Assembly: GCF_000931465.1 (NCBI RefSeq)
Contig: NZ_CP010892.1
Location: 4,425,388-4,489,387, forward strand
Origin: Pseudomonas sp. MRSN 12121
Lineage (GTDB): Bacteria; Pseudomonadota; Gammaproteobacteria; Pseudomonadales; Pseudomonadaceae
Direction of reading: 5' to 3'
Length of the DNA stretch: 64,000 nt
Part shown: piece after piece, positions 34,844 to 45,471 of the stretch
How positions within the stretch are numbered: position 1 is the stretch's first letter
Layout of the letters: each line of letters starts with the position of its first letter
Made by a program: the position numbers and the translations under genes
The notes under the pieces: model-generated
Seen by the model: only the letters and a program-made list of their open reading frames with translations
Told to the model about the DNA's origin: nothing
The model's database searches: none

Positions 34844-34858
34844 TACGTAGGTAACGTA
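34844..34858 (+). promoter_or_regulatory. Possible autoregulatory operator of the toxin-antitoxin pair
   Basis: The inverted repeat TACGT-AGGTA-ACGTA ends six bases before the toxin start codon. Toxin-antitoxin operons of this type are repressed by the HTH antitoxin at such palindromes. The function is inferred from position and symmetry. Confidence 0.5.
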
Positions 34859-34864
34859 CAGAGC

Positions 34865-35215
34865 ATGGACGCCCTTTTTATCGAACTGCCCCCGTTCCAG
34901 CGCCATCGCCAGGGCCTCCTGGACGATGAGCTGTTTCACAGCCTGCAGCTGGAGTTGCTGAAGAACCCGCAGGCCGGCGACCTCATCGAAGGCACCGGCG
35001 GCTTGCGCAAGCTGCGCTTTGTCGATGAACGCCGGCACAAGGGCAAGCGCAGCGGGATCAGGGTGATTTATTACTGCTGGTGCGCGGGCGCTCAGTTCTG
35101 GCTCTTTACCCTTTACGCGAAGAACCAGCAGGACGACCTGGCACCGCACCAGAAGAAACTGCTCAAGCACCTGCTGAACCAGGAAATCGAGGCGAGGACC
35201 CAACATGAAACGTGA
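34865..35215 (+). CDS. Type II toxin, RelE/HigB2 family
   Basis: The 116-aa protein resembles Vibrio HigB2, a ribosome-dependent mRNase of the RelE fold. Diagnostic stretches are EGTGGLRKLRF, HKGKRSGIRVIYY and FWLFTLYAKNQQDDL, which carry the basic and aromatic residues of the active surface. The start chosen is ATG 34865 (MDALFIELPPF), aligned with family N-termini; a longer in-frame start at 34814 would run through the operator-like palindrome. Toxin precedes antitoxin, the HigBA order, and the genes overlap by 11 bases. Confidence 0.88.
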   Translation: MDALFIELPPFQRHRQGLLDDELFHSLQLELLKNPQAGDLIEGTGGLRKLRFVDERRHKGKRSGIRVIYYCWCAGAQFWLFTLYAKNQQDDLAPHQKKLLKHLLNQEIEARTQHET

Positions 35216-35519
35216 CATCTTTTCCGAACTGGTCGAAGGTTTCGACGCCCTGGCCAAGGAGCGCGAGGGCAAAATCACACTGCGCACCCACAAGGTGAAG
35301 CTGAACGCCTTGCTGCCGATCACCGCCGAAGAAGTGCTGGCGGTGCGCGAACAACTGAACCTGTCCCGCTCGGTGTTTGCCATGTACCTGCGCACCAACA
35401 CCCGGACCCTGGAAAACTGGGAACAAGGGCGCGCAAAACCCAACGCTCAGGCCACGACCCTGATCCGCCTGGTACAGCGCTTTCCCGATACTGTGGAGCG
35501 GCTGGCGACACTTGCCTGA
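35205..35519 (+). CDS. Antitoxin, HigA2-type XRE-family HTH protein
   Basis: The 104-aa protein has an N-terminal toxin-binding segment (about 1-35) and a C-terminal helix-turn-helix (about 45-95: TAEEVLAVREQLNLSRSVFAMYLRTNTRTLENWEQGRAKPN), the layout of HigA2-type antitoxins. The recognition motif TLENWEQGR is typical. It is expected to neutralise the preceding toxin and to repress the operon. It overlaps the toxin gene by 11 bases. Confidence 0.88.
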   Translation: MKRDIFSELVEGFDALAKEREGKITLRTHKVKLNALLPITAEEVLAVREQLNLSRSVFAMYLRTNTRTLENWEQGRAKPNAQATTLIRLVQRFPDTVERLATLA

Positions 35520-35546
35520 AGGTCTGCGCCGGCCAGAAGATCGTTT

Positions 35547-35572
35547 TCGCGGGCAAGCCTCGCTCCTACAGG
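35547..35572 (-). repeat. Single REP element
   Basis: TCGCGGGCAAGCCTCGCTCC... is a lone copy of the same REP family seen at the other sites, with the CGCGGGCAAG variant arm. No inverted partner is seen within 100 bases. Confidence 0.8.
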
Positions 35573-35611
35573 TCACCGGCGCTACATGCTCCTCCACCAC
35601 TACGGCGAAAA

Positions 35612-35639
35612 CACAACGGCACCCGAAGGTGCCGTTGTG
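35612..35639. terminator. Terminator between the toxin-antitoxin pair and the ABC operon
   Basis: A 12-bp perfect stem (CACAACGGCACC/GGTGCCGTTGTG) has a CGAA loop. On the minus strand it is followed by a TTTT run, 18 bases after the binding-protein stop, so it mainly ends the ABC operon. Confidence 0.85.
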
Positions 35640-35657
35640 CATGACAGATCTACCCCC

Positions 35658-37400
35658 TTACTTGCGCGCCGCCTCCCACGACTTGAGCAGTTCGTTGTAG
35701 CTCACGGTTTCGCCCTGGGGCTTCTCGTTGGCCAGTTTCGGCTTCGGCGCGCCCGGCTGGTCGAACCAGTATTGCGCGTCACGCTCGGGGTTCATTTTCG
35801 GCGCACAAGTGGCCTGGGCCTTGGAGCGTTCGAGCCGCGTCATGATCGCGTCCTGATCCTTGGCCAGGCCATCGAGTGCCTGTTGCGGGGTCTTCTCGCC
35901 GCTGGCGGCTTCGGCGATATGGCTCCACCACAGCTGCGCCAGGCGCGGATAGTCCGGCACGTTGGTGCCGGTCGGCGTCCACTGCACACGGGCCGGGCTA
36001 CGATAGAACTCCACCAGCCCGCCGAGTTTCGGCGCCAGGTCGGTCATCGCCTGGGAGTTGATGTCCGACTCGCGGATCGGCGTCAAACCGACGATGGTCT
36101 TCTTCAGCGACACGGTCTTGGAGGTCACGAACTGGGCATAGAGCCAGGCCGCGAGTTTCTGCTTCTCCGGGGTCGACTTCATGAAGGTCCAGGAACCCAC
36201 GTCCTGATACCCCAGCTTCATGCCCTCCTCCCAGTACGGTCCGCGCGGCGACGGTGCCATGCGCCATTTCGGCGTGCCATCGGCGTTCATCACCGCCAGG
36301 CCCGGCTTGGTCATGTCGGCGGTGAAGGCGGTGTACCAGAAGATCTGCTGGGCGATATTGCCCTGGGACGGCACCGGCCCGGATTCGGAGAAAGTCATGC
36401 CCGCCGCTTCCGGTGGCGCATACTTCTTCATCCAATCCACGTACTTGGTGGTGGCGAACACCGCCGCCGGGCCGTTGGTATCGCCACCACGGGTCACGCT
36501 GGAACCTACCGGATGGCAATCCTCGACACGGATGCCCCACTCGTCCACGGGCAGGCCATTGGGCAAGCCCTTGTCGCCGCCGCCGGCCATGGAGAACCAG
36601 GCGTCGGTGAAGCGCCAGCCCAGGGACGGGTCTTTCTTGCCGTAGTCCATGTGCCCGTAGACCCGCTTGCCGTCGATCTCCTTGACGTCCTCGCTGAAGA
36701 ACTTGGCGATGTCCTCATAGGCCGACCAGTTCACCGGCACGCCCAGCTCGTAGCCGTACTTTTCCTTGAACTTGGCTTTCAGGTCGGCGCGCTCGAACCA
36801 GTCGGCGCGGAACCAGTACAAGTTGGCGAACTGCTGGTCGGGCAACTGGTAGATCTTGCCGTCCGGCGCGGTGGTGAAGGAGATGCCGATGAAGTCCTTG
36901 ATGTCCAGGGTCGGCGAGGTGAAGTCCTTGCCCTCGTTGGCCATCAGGTCGGTAATGGCTTCGGTCTTGCCGTAGCGGAAATGCGTGCCGATCAGGTCGG
37001 AGTCGTTGACCCAGCCGTCGTAGATGTTCTTGTCCGACTGCATCTGGGTCTGCAGCTTCTCCACCACGTCGCCTTCCTGCAGCAGGTCGTGGGTCAGCTG
37101 GATCCCGGTGATTTCACTGAAGGCCTTGGCCAGCACCTTGGACTCGTATTCATGGGTGGCGATGGTTTCCGAGACCACGTTGATCTTCATCCCGCGAAAC
37201 GGCTCGGACGCCTTGATGAACCACTTCAACTCTTCCAGCTGTTGTGCCGCGGTCAGGGTGGATGGCTTGAACTCGCTGCCGATCCATTTCTTCGCGGCAT
37301 CCTCGTAGGCATCGGCCCAGGCCGTCGCGCTCAAGCCGCTCAGGGCCAGCATGGCCGCCAATGACACGCTATGTCGCAGCTTATTGTTTTTGTCGAACAT
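35658..37400 (-). CDS. ABC transporter substrate-binding protein (GlpV-like)
   Basis: The 580-aa periplasmic binding protein has a signal peptide of about 30 residues (HSVSLAAMLALSGLSATAWA). It is longer than most sugar-binding proteins (about 420 aa) but matches the size and style of the rhizobial glycerol-binding protein GlpV. Segments include FRGMKINVVSETIATHEYES, ANLYWFRADWF and GWRFTDAWFSMAGGGDKG. The start at 37400 is preceded by GGGAGG; a much longer in-frame ORF crosses the upstream gene and is rejected. It is the last gene of the operon. Substrate is inferred from the whole gene set and may be glycerol or another polyol. Confidence 0.85.
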   Translation of the reverse strand: MFDKNNKLRHSVSLAAMLALSGLSATAWADAYEDAAKKWIGSEFKPSTLTAAQQLEELKWFIKASEPFRGMKINVVSETIATHEYESKVLAKAFSEITGIQLTHDLLQEGDVVEKLQTQMQSDKNIYDGWVNDSDLIGTHFRYGKTEAITDLMANEGKDFTSPTLDIKDFIGISFTTAPDGKIYQLPDQQFANLYWFRADWFERADLKAKFKEKYGYELGVPVNWSAYEDIAKFFSEDVKEIDGKRVYGHMDYGKKDPSLGWRFTDAWFSMAGGGDKGLPNGLPVDEWGIRVEDCHPVGSSVTRGGDTNGPAAVFATTKYVDWMKKYAPPEAAGMTFSESGPVPSQGNIAQQIFWYTAFTADMTKPGLAVMNADGTPKWRMAPSPRGPYWEEGMKLGYQDVGSWTFMKSTPEKQKLAAWLYAQFVTSKTVSLKKTIVGLTPIRESDINSQAMTDLAPKLGGLVEFYRSPARVQWTPTGTNVPDYPRLAQLWWSHIAEAASGEKTPQQALDGLAKDQDAIMTRLERSKAQATCAPKMNPERDAQYWFDQPGAPKPKLANEKPQGETVSYNELLKSWEAARK

Positions 37401-37450
37401 AGAGACCTCCCGGTTGAATTTCGAAGCAGGACCACCGCGCACGCGCCCGA

Positions 37451-37723
37451 CTAGCCCCAACGCATCACAGCCAACAGCCACACCAGGGACAGCGCGAACG
37501 CCACCCAGATGCTCCAGTCGGTGACGCCGATTACCAGCAGATGCAGGTAGGCGCTGCCGAGAAGACCGATAAACAGTCGATCGCCACGGGTGGTGGCAAT
37601 CGGCAGGAAACCACGCCGAGGGATGCTCGGCGAACGCAACTCCCAACTGGTCATGCCCAGCAGGATCGCGGCAATCACGCCAAAGAACGCCGCCGTCGGG
37701 GCGGTCCAGTTCATCCATTCCAT
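37451..37723 (-). CDS. DUF2160-family small membrane protein (GlpU-like)
   Basis: The 90-aa protein has three hydrophobic segments (about residues 10-25, 46-63 and 66-88) and few charged residues. It belongs to the DUF2160 type that is found with GlpSTPQV-like importers. It lies 10 bases after the second permease and 50 bases before the binding protein. Its job is not established; an accessory membrane subunit of the importer is a reasonable guess. The start at 37723 (MEWMNWTAPTAAFFG) was chosen over an in-frame start at 37780 that overlaps the permease. Confidence 0.8.
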   Translation of the reverse strand: MEWMNWTAPTAAFFGVIAAILLGMTSWELRSPSIPRRGFLPIATTRGDRLFIGLLGSAYLHLLVIGVTDWSIWVAFALSLVWLLAVMRWG

Positions 37724-37733
37724 CAGCGCTTCC

Positions 37734-38534
<801 letters not shown>

Positions 38535-38544
38535 GGCGGCACCC

Positions 38545-40522
<1,978 letters not shown>

Positions 40523-40523
<1 letters not shown>

Positions 40524-41617
40524 CAGGCAACCCTCGCGACGCGTCGTCCCGGCGCCTGGACCAGGCGGCCCTGGGCATCGAAGACGAACAGTTTGTGGGT
40601 GGGGATATAAATGCGAATCGGCGCGTCGACGTCGTACTCGTGCACGCCGGGCAGGTGCAGCACCAGCAGGAAATGCTCGTTGCGCACGTGCAGGAAGGTT
40701 TCCGAACCGCTGATCTCGGCCACTTCGACGGTCACCGCCAGTTCCAGGTCGTCGTCGTTGCTCGGCACCAGGGAGATGTGACTGGGGCGCACGCCGAAGC
40801 GGAACTCGCCCTCGCCCACCGGGCGCAGGTCCACGTTCAGGGGAAAGTGCACGAAGTTGGCGAAGCTCACTTCGTTGCCGGCGATGCGCCCCGGCATCAG
40901 GTTGATCGGCGGCTCGGAGAACAGCTCGGCGGCCAGCACCGTCTGCGGCTGGTGATAGACCTCGGGGGTCTTGCCGCTCTGCACCAGGCGGCCCTCGTGC
41001 AACAGCGTGGTGGTGCCGCCCAGGGCCAGCGCCTCGTTGGGCTCGGTGGTGGCGTAGATGGCGATGGTATGGCGGGCCTGGAACAGCTCGCGCATTTCCT
41101 GGCGCAGCTCTTCGCGCAGCTTGTAGTCGAGGTTGACCAGCGGCTCGTCGAACAGGATCAGCTCGGCATCCTTGACCAGCGCCCGGGCCATCGCGGTGCG
41201 CTGCTGCTGGCCACCGGACAGCTCCAGTGGATGGCGTTGCAGGAACTTCTCGATCCGCAGCATCTTCGCCGTCTCCAGCACCTTGCTCTGGATCAGCTCG
41301 GCAGCCACGCCGGCCTGGCGCAGCGGCGAGGCGATGTTCTCGAACACGGTCATGGTCGGGTAGTTGATGAACTGCTGATAAACCATCGACACATTGCGCA
41401 ACCGCACCGGGCGGCCGGTGACATCCACGCCGTTCATCAGGATGCGCCCGCTGGCAGGCTTGTCGAGGCCGGCGATCAGGCGCATCAGGCTGGTCTTGCC
41501 GGACAGCGTGCGCCCCAGCAGCACATTGAAGGAACCGGGTTCAAAGCGTAGCGAGATGTCATCGATCCAGCTCTGGCCTTCGACGACACGGCTGACATGC
41601 TCCAGCGTTAATGACAT
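40523..41617 (-). CDS. ABC transporter ATP-binding protein 1 (GlpS-like, lacks switch histidine)
   Basis: The 364-aa nucleotide-binding protein of MalK type is the first gene of the operon. It has Walker A GRTLSGKT (35-42), a canonical signature LSGGQ (133-137) and Walker B LFDEP (155-159). The usual switch histidine (V-T-H-D-Q) is replaced by Thr191 (YATTEPNEA). The C-terminal TOBE-like region ends near the stop. Rhizobial GlpS shows the same style of sequence. A sigma54-type promoter and an AATAATAA motif precede it, which points to inducible and catabolite-repressed expression. Confidence 0.9.
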
Positions 41618-41629
41618 GGCTCGGCCTTT

Positions 41630-41637
41630 TTATTATT
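41630..41637 (-). promoter_or_regulatory. Crc/Hfq-type CA motif in the ABC operon leader
   Basis: On the transcript the sequence is AATAATAA, a perfect AANAANAA, 13-20 nt before the AUG and next to the AAAAAGG ribosome site. In pseudomonads Hfq with Crc binds such motifs to block translation during catabolite repression. Confidence 0.55.
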
Positions 41638-41661
41638 GGAGTCAAGCGACCCGGGCAGCAG

Positions 41662-41677
41662 AGCGACTTTCGTGCCA
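41662..41677 (-). promoter_or_regulatory. Sigma54 (-24/-12) promoter of the ABC operon
   Basis: Read on the minus strand the site is TGGCACGAAAGTCGCT, against the consensus TGGCACG-N4-TTGCW: one mismatch, with the essential GG and GC exactly spaced. It lies 45 bases upstream of the first ATPase gene. A sigma54 activator is encoded divergently next to it. Confidence 0.8.
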
Positions 41678-41752
41678 GGAACCGCGGCCTGCGGCCAAGC
41701 TGCTGATAAGGCTGGGGTTTATATGCAGACCGGAAATCCGCCATTGCGCGAC

Positions 41753-41822
41753 TGAACAGAAATGAACAATCGGCACTGAACAACTGAACACTTAGGCGGT
41801 TGACAATGAACAATCGTGAACA
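41753..41822. promoter_or_regulatory. Cluster of six TGAACA direct repeats (candidate activator sites)
   Basis: TGAACA occurs at 41753, 41763, 41777, 41785, 41807 and 41817, always on the same strand, within 70 bases. The cluster starts about 76 bases upstream of the sigma54 promoter, a usual distance for enhancer sites of activators of this class. Confidence 0.6.
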
Positions 41823-42021
41823 ACACTGGATGGACGTTTTCGCCGCCAGGGTTGCTTTATGCAGCCGCTGGCAGGCTGCGATGGGCGGCACAGCCGTAAA
41901 CCGGCCGACGCGTTTTTCCCGATCGATCGCGCAGGCAGGTGTTGCGGCAACTGCGTTGCCGATCGCAGCCTCGCACGCTTGGCAGCGGCTACATGGGCGC
42001 CACCGTCTGATGTAGCTCCAT

Positions 42022-42032
42022 AACAACAATAA
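42022..42032 (+). promoter_or_regulatory. Crc/Hfq-type CA motifs in the activator leader
   Basis: AACAACAA and an overlapping AACAATAA both fit AANAANAA, 25-35 nt upstream of the activator AUG. This suggests that the activator itself is a target of catabolite repression. Confidence 0.5.
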
Positions 42033-42056
42033 AAGCGTTTGCAGAGACCTACCGCC

Positions 42057-43907
42057 ATGAGCGCACCTGCCTCACCGCTGTCTCACGAAACCATCGTCCA
42101 GGACTCCTGGAGCCGCTGCCGGGCCTTCGGCCTCAACCACCAGAGCGCGCCCGCCTTCGACCAGTTGCCCGCCGAGCGCATCGCCCAGTTGCTGGAGAGC
42201 CAGCACGCCCTGGTGCAGACCACTCATCAGGAGGTGCTGCCCTATTACGAGAACATCCTCAGCAACTCCAATTGCCTGATCATGCTCGCCGACAACCAGG
42301 GCCAGGTACTGACGTCCTGGGGCACCCAGCGCTTCATCGAACCCGGCCTGGCCCGCGGTTTCAGCGCCGGCGCCAGCTGGCTGGAACACTGCAGCGGGAC
42401 CAACGCCATCGGCACGGCCCTGGCGTGCGAGCAGGCGGTGCATATCGAACACGACGAACACTTTCTCAAGGCCAACCGCTTCATGACCGGCTCGGCGGCG
42501 CCGATCTTCGATACCGAACGCCGGGTGATCGCGGTGCTGGACGTTTCCAGCGACAGCTACCTGCCGCCGTCCCATACTCTGGGCATGGTCAAGATGATGA
42601 GCCAGACGGTGGAAAACCGGCTGATCCTCAACCTCTTCGAAGGCCGGCATTTCCAGCTGACCTTCAACACCGGGCTGAACAACCTCGACAGCCAGTGGGC
42701 CGGCCTGCTGATCTTCGACGAAAGCGGCCAGGTGCTGTCGGCCAACCGCCGCGCCGACAACCTGCTGGGCCTCAGCCTGTCGCGGGTGGCCATCGACAGC
42801 CTGTTCCAAGTGTCCCTGCTGGAGCTGCTCAACCAGCCCGAGGGCCTGCCCTTCGCCCTGCAGGCCGCCGGACGCAACCGTTTCCACTGTCTGCTCAAGC
42901 GACCGCGGCAGGTGCCGGTCCAGGCCCGGATTTTCACTGCGCCCCCTGCCCGGCCCGCCCCTGCCAACCACGACCGTATCAGCCTCGATACCCTGCACTT
43001 CGGCGACGGCCGCGTGGAAAAGGCCGTGCGCCAGGCCGAGCGACTGCTGGAGAAGGACATTCCGCTGCTGATCCACGGCGAGACCGGGGTCGGCAAGGAA
43101 GTCTTCGTCAAGGCGCTGCACCAGGCCAGCTCGCGCAGCAAGCAGGCGCTGATCGCCGTCAACTGTGCGGCGATCCCCGCCGAACTGGTGGAGTCCGAAC
43201 TGTTCGGCTACGAAAAAGGCGCCTTCACCGGGGCCAGCCAGAAAGGCAGCATCGGCCTGATCCGCAAAGCCGACAAAGGTACGCTGTTCCTCGACGAAAT
43301 CGGTGACATGCCCCTGCCGACCCAGGCCCGCCTGCTGCGGGTGTTGCAGGAACGCTGCGTGCAACCGGTGGGCAGCAGCGAACTGTTCCCGGTGGACATC
43401 CGCATCATCTCGGCCACCAACCGCTCCCTGCGCGAACAGGTGCAACTGGGGCGTTTCCGCGAGGATTTGTACTACCGCATCGGCGGCCTGACCCTGGAAC
43501 TGCCGCCCCTGCGCGAACGCAGCGACCGGCCGGCTCTGTTCCAGCGCATCTGGGAACAACACCGCGAACCCGGCCAATGGGCCGGGCTCAGCCGCGAAGT
43601 CCAGGACCTCTTCGAGCGCCACCCCTGGCCCGGCAACCTGCGCCAGGTCAGCAGCGTGATGCAGGTGGCCCTGGCCATGGCCGAAGACCAGCCGATTCGC
43701 GCCGAGCACCTGCCGGACGACTTCTTCGTCGACCTGGAAATAGAGCCCGCCAACCGCCACGCCGCGCCCGAAAACATCGCCCCGGAAGACACCCAGGACC
43801 TGCAACATGAACTCAAGGCGGTGGGCGGCAACATCTCCCTGTTGGCGCGGCGGCTGGGGGTCAGTCGCAATACCCTCTATAAAAGATTGCGCCAACAGGA
43901 AGGCTGA
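42057..43907 (+). CDS. Sigma54-dependent transcriptional activator, AcoR-like (GAF-AAA-Fis)
   Basis: The 616-aa regulator has an N-terminal GAF-like sensory half (about 60-200, with HCSGTNAIGTALACEQAVHIE as in AcoR-type proteins), a linker, a sigma54-interaction AAA+ domain with Walker A GETGVGKE (341-348) and the sigma54-contacting GAFTGA (388-393), and a C-terminal Fis-type helix-turn-helix (LLARRLGVSRNTLYKRLRQQ). It is divergent from the ABC operon, whose promoter is of the sigma54 type, so it most likely activates that operon in response to a small ligand. The start at 42057 (MSAPASPLSHETI) was preferred over an ATG 18 bases upstream. Confidence 0.92.
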   Translation: MSAPASPLSHETIVQDSWSRCRAFGLNHQSAPAFDQLPAERIAQLLESQHALVQTTHQEVLPYYENILSNSNCLIMLADNQGQVLTSWGTQRFIEPGLARGFSAGASWLEHCSGTNAIGTALACEQAVHIEHDEHFLKANRFMTGSAAPIFDTERRVIAVLDVSSDSYLPPSHTLGMVKMMSQTVENRLILNLFEGRHFQLTFNTGLNNLDSQWAGLLIFDESGQVLSANRRADNLLGLSLSRVAIDSLFQVSLLELLNQPEGLPFALQAAGRNRFHCLLKRPRQVPVQARIFTAPPARPAPANHDRISLDTLHFGDGRVEKAVRQAERLLEKDIPLLIHGETGVGKEVFVKALHQASSRSKQALIAVNCAAIPAELVESELFGYEKGAFTGASQKGSIGLIRKADKGTLFLDEIGDMPLPTQARLLRVLQERCVQPVGSSELFPVDIRIISATNRSLREQVQLGRFREDLYYRIGGLTLELPPLRERSDRPALFQRIWEQHREPGQWAGLSREVQDLFERHPWPGNLRQVSSVMQVALAMAEDQPIRAEHLPDDFFVDLEIEPANRHAAPENIAPEDTQDLQHELKAVGGNISLLARRLGVSRNTLYKRLRQQEG

Positions 43908-43922
43908 CCACTGCGCAGCCGG

Positions 43923-43984
43923 TCGCGAGCAGGTTCGCTTCTGAAAAAGCGCGCGATAGCCAGTCGCCCACGACTGCTCGCGAT
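43923..43984. repeat. Degenerate REPIN
   Basis: TCGCGAGCAGGTTCGCTTCT (43923-43942) and an inverted GACTGCTCGCGAT (43971-43983) are decayed copies of the REP pair seen elsewhere, separated by about 28 bases. Confidence 0.6.
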
Positions 43985-44020
43985 AAAGCCTTCCTTTCAT
44001 CAAAGACCGCAAATGCCAGC

Positions 44021-44055
44021 CAAACAAAAACCCGCACAAGGCGGGTTTTCGTTTG
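44021..44055. terminator. Bidirectional terminator between the activator gene and cysS
   Basis: A 9-bp stem (AAAACCCGC/GCGGGTTTT, loop ACAAG) is extended by CAAAC/GTTTG after a single mismatch. It serves the converging genes. Confidence 0.88.
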
Positions 44056-44070
44056 TAGCCACTACACCGG

Positions 44071-45453
44071 TCAGTCGGCCAGGCGCCAGGTGGTGCCGCC
44101 CTTGCCGTCTTCCAGCACCACGCCCATGGCGGTGATCTGGTCGCGGATGCGGTCGGACTCGGCCCAGTCCTTGTTGGCACGGGCCGCCAGGCGCGCCTGG
44201 ATCAGCGCTTCGACCTGCGCCGCGTCGACCCGGCCTACGGCACCGGCTTGCAGGAAGTCGTCGGCTTCCAGCTGCAACACGCCCAGTACGTCGGCCAGCT
44301 CCCGCAGGCGCGCCGCCAGGCCAGCCGCGGCGTCGAGATCGCTCTCGCGCAGGCGGTTGATCTCGCGGACCATCTCGAACAGCACGGCGCAGGCTTCCGG
44401 CGTGCCGAAGTCGTCGTTCATCACCTCGGTGAAACGCTCGACAAAGGCTTCGCCACCGGCGGCCGGGACGTTCGGCAGGCCCTTGAGCGCGTGGTAGAAA
44501 CGCTCCAGCGCGCCCTTGGCGTCCTTGAGGTTGTCTTCCGAGTAGTTGATCGCGCTGCGGTAGTGGCTCGACACCAGCAGGTAACGCACCACTTCCGGAT
44601 GGTACTTGTCGAGCACGTCGCGAATGGTGAAGAAGTTGTTCAAGGACTTGGACATCTTCTCGCCATTGATGCGGATCATGCCGCAATGCATCCAGGCATT
44701 GGCGTAGGTCTTGCCGGTGGCCGCCTCGCTCTGGGCGATCTCGTTTTCATGATGCGGGAACTCGAGGTCGCTGCCGCCGCCGTGGATGTCGAAGGTCTCG
44801 CCCAAGCAGCAGGTGGACATCACCGAACATTCGATGTGCCAGCCCGGACGCCCGGCGCCCCATGGCGACTCCCAGCTCGGCTCGCCCGGCTTGGCGGCTT
44901 TCCACAGCACGAAGTCCAGCGGGTCCTGTTTCGACTCGTCGACTTCGATGCGCGCACCGATGCGCAGGTCTTCGATCTTCTTGCGCGACAGCTTGCCGTA
45001 GCCCATGAACTTGCCGACGCGGTAGTACACGTCGCCGTTGCCCGGGGCGTAGGCGTAGCCCTTGTCGATCAGGGTCTGGATCATCGCGTGCATGCCGGCG
45101 ATATGGTCGGTGGCACGCGGCTCCATGTCCGGCTTCTTGATGTTCAGGCGCGCTTCGTCTTCATGCATCGCGGCGATCATGCGCTCGGTCAACGCCTCGA
45201 ACGACTCGCCGTTCTCGTTGGCCCGGTTGATGATCTTGTCGTCGATGTCGGTGATGTTGCGCACATAGGTCAGGTCGTAACCGCTGAAACGCAGCCAGCG
45301 GGTCACCAGGTCGAAGGCGACCATGCTGCGACCGTGGCCCAGGTGGCAGTAGTCGTACACGGTCATGCCGCACACGTACATGCGCACCTTGTTGCCATCC
45401 AGCGGCTTGAAGACTTCTTTGCTCTTGGTGAGCGTGTTGTAGATCGTAAGCAC
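44071..45453 (-). CDS. cysS: Cysteine--tRNA ligase
   Basis: The 460-aa class I synthetase charges tRNA-Cys. The zinc-binding Cys28 (YVCGMTVYD), the HIGH-type motif HLGH (37-40) and the KMSKS loop (EKMSKSLNNFF near residue 270) are intact. It is transcribed after glnS on the minus strand with an 18-base gap, so the two synthetases are probably one unit. Confidence 0.97.
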   Translation of the reverse strand: MLTIYNTLTKSKEVFKPLDGNKVRMYVCGMTVYDYCHLGHGRSMVAFDLVTRWLRFSGYDLTYVRNITDIDDKIINRANENGESFEALTERMIAAMHEDEARLNIKKPDMEPRATDHIAGMHAMIQTLIDKGYAYAPGNGDVYYRVGKFMGYGKLSRKKIEDLRIGARIEVDESKQDPLDFVLWKAAKPGEPSWESPWGAGRPGWHIECSVMSTCCLGETFDIHGGGSDLEFPHHENEIAQSEAATGKTYANAWMHCGMIRINGEKMSKSLNNFFTIRDVLDKYHPEVVRYLLVSSHYRSAINYSEDNLKDAKGALERFYHALKGLPNVPAAGGEAFVERFTEVMNDDFGTPEACAVLFEMVREINRLRESDLDAAAGLAARLRELADVLGVLQLEADDFLQAGAVGRVDAAQVEALIQARLAARANKDWAESDRIRDQITAMGVVLEDGKGGTTWRLAD

Positions 45454-45471
45454 GTTAATTCCTTGACTGAA

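Larger units (their letters stand above)
41618..42056. other. Divergent control region of the ABC operon and its activator (439 bp)
   Basis: No gene was seen. From left to right the region holds the operon leader with an AATAATAA motif, a -24/-12 promoter facing left (41662-41677), a cluster of six TGAACA direct repeats (41753-41822), about 180 bases with no clear signal, and the activator leader with AACAACAA (42022-42029). Confidence 0.6.
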
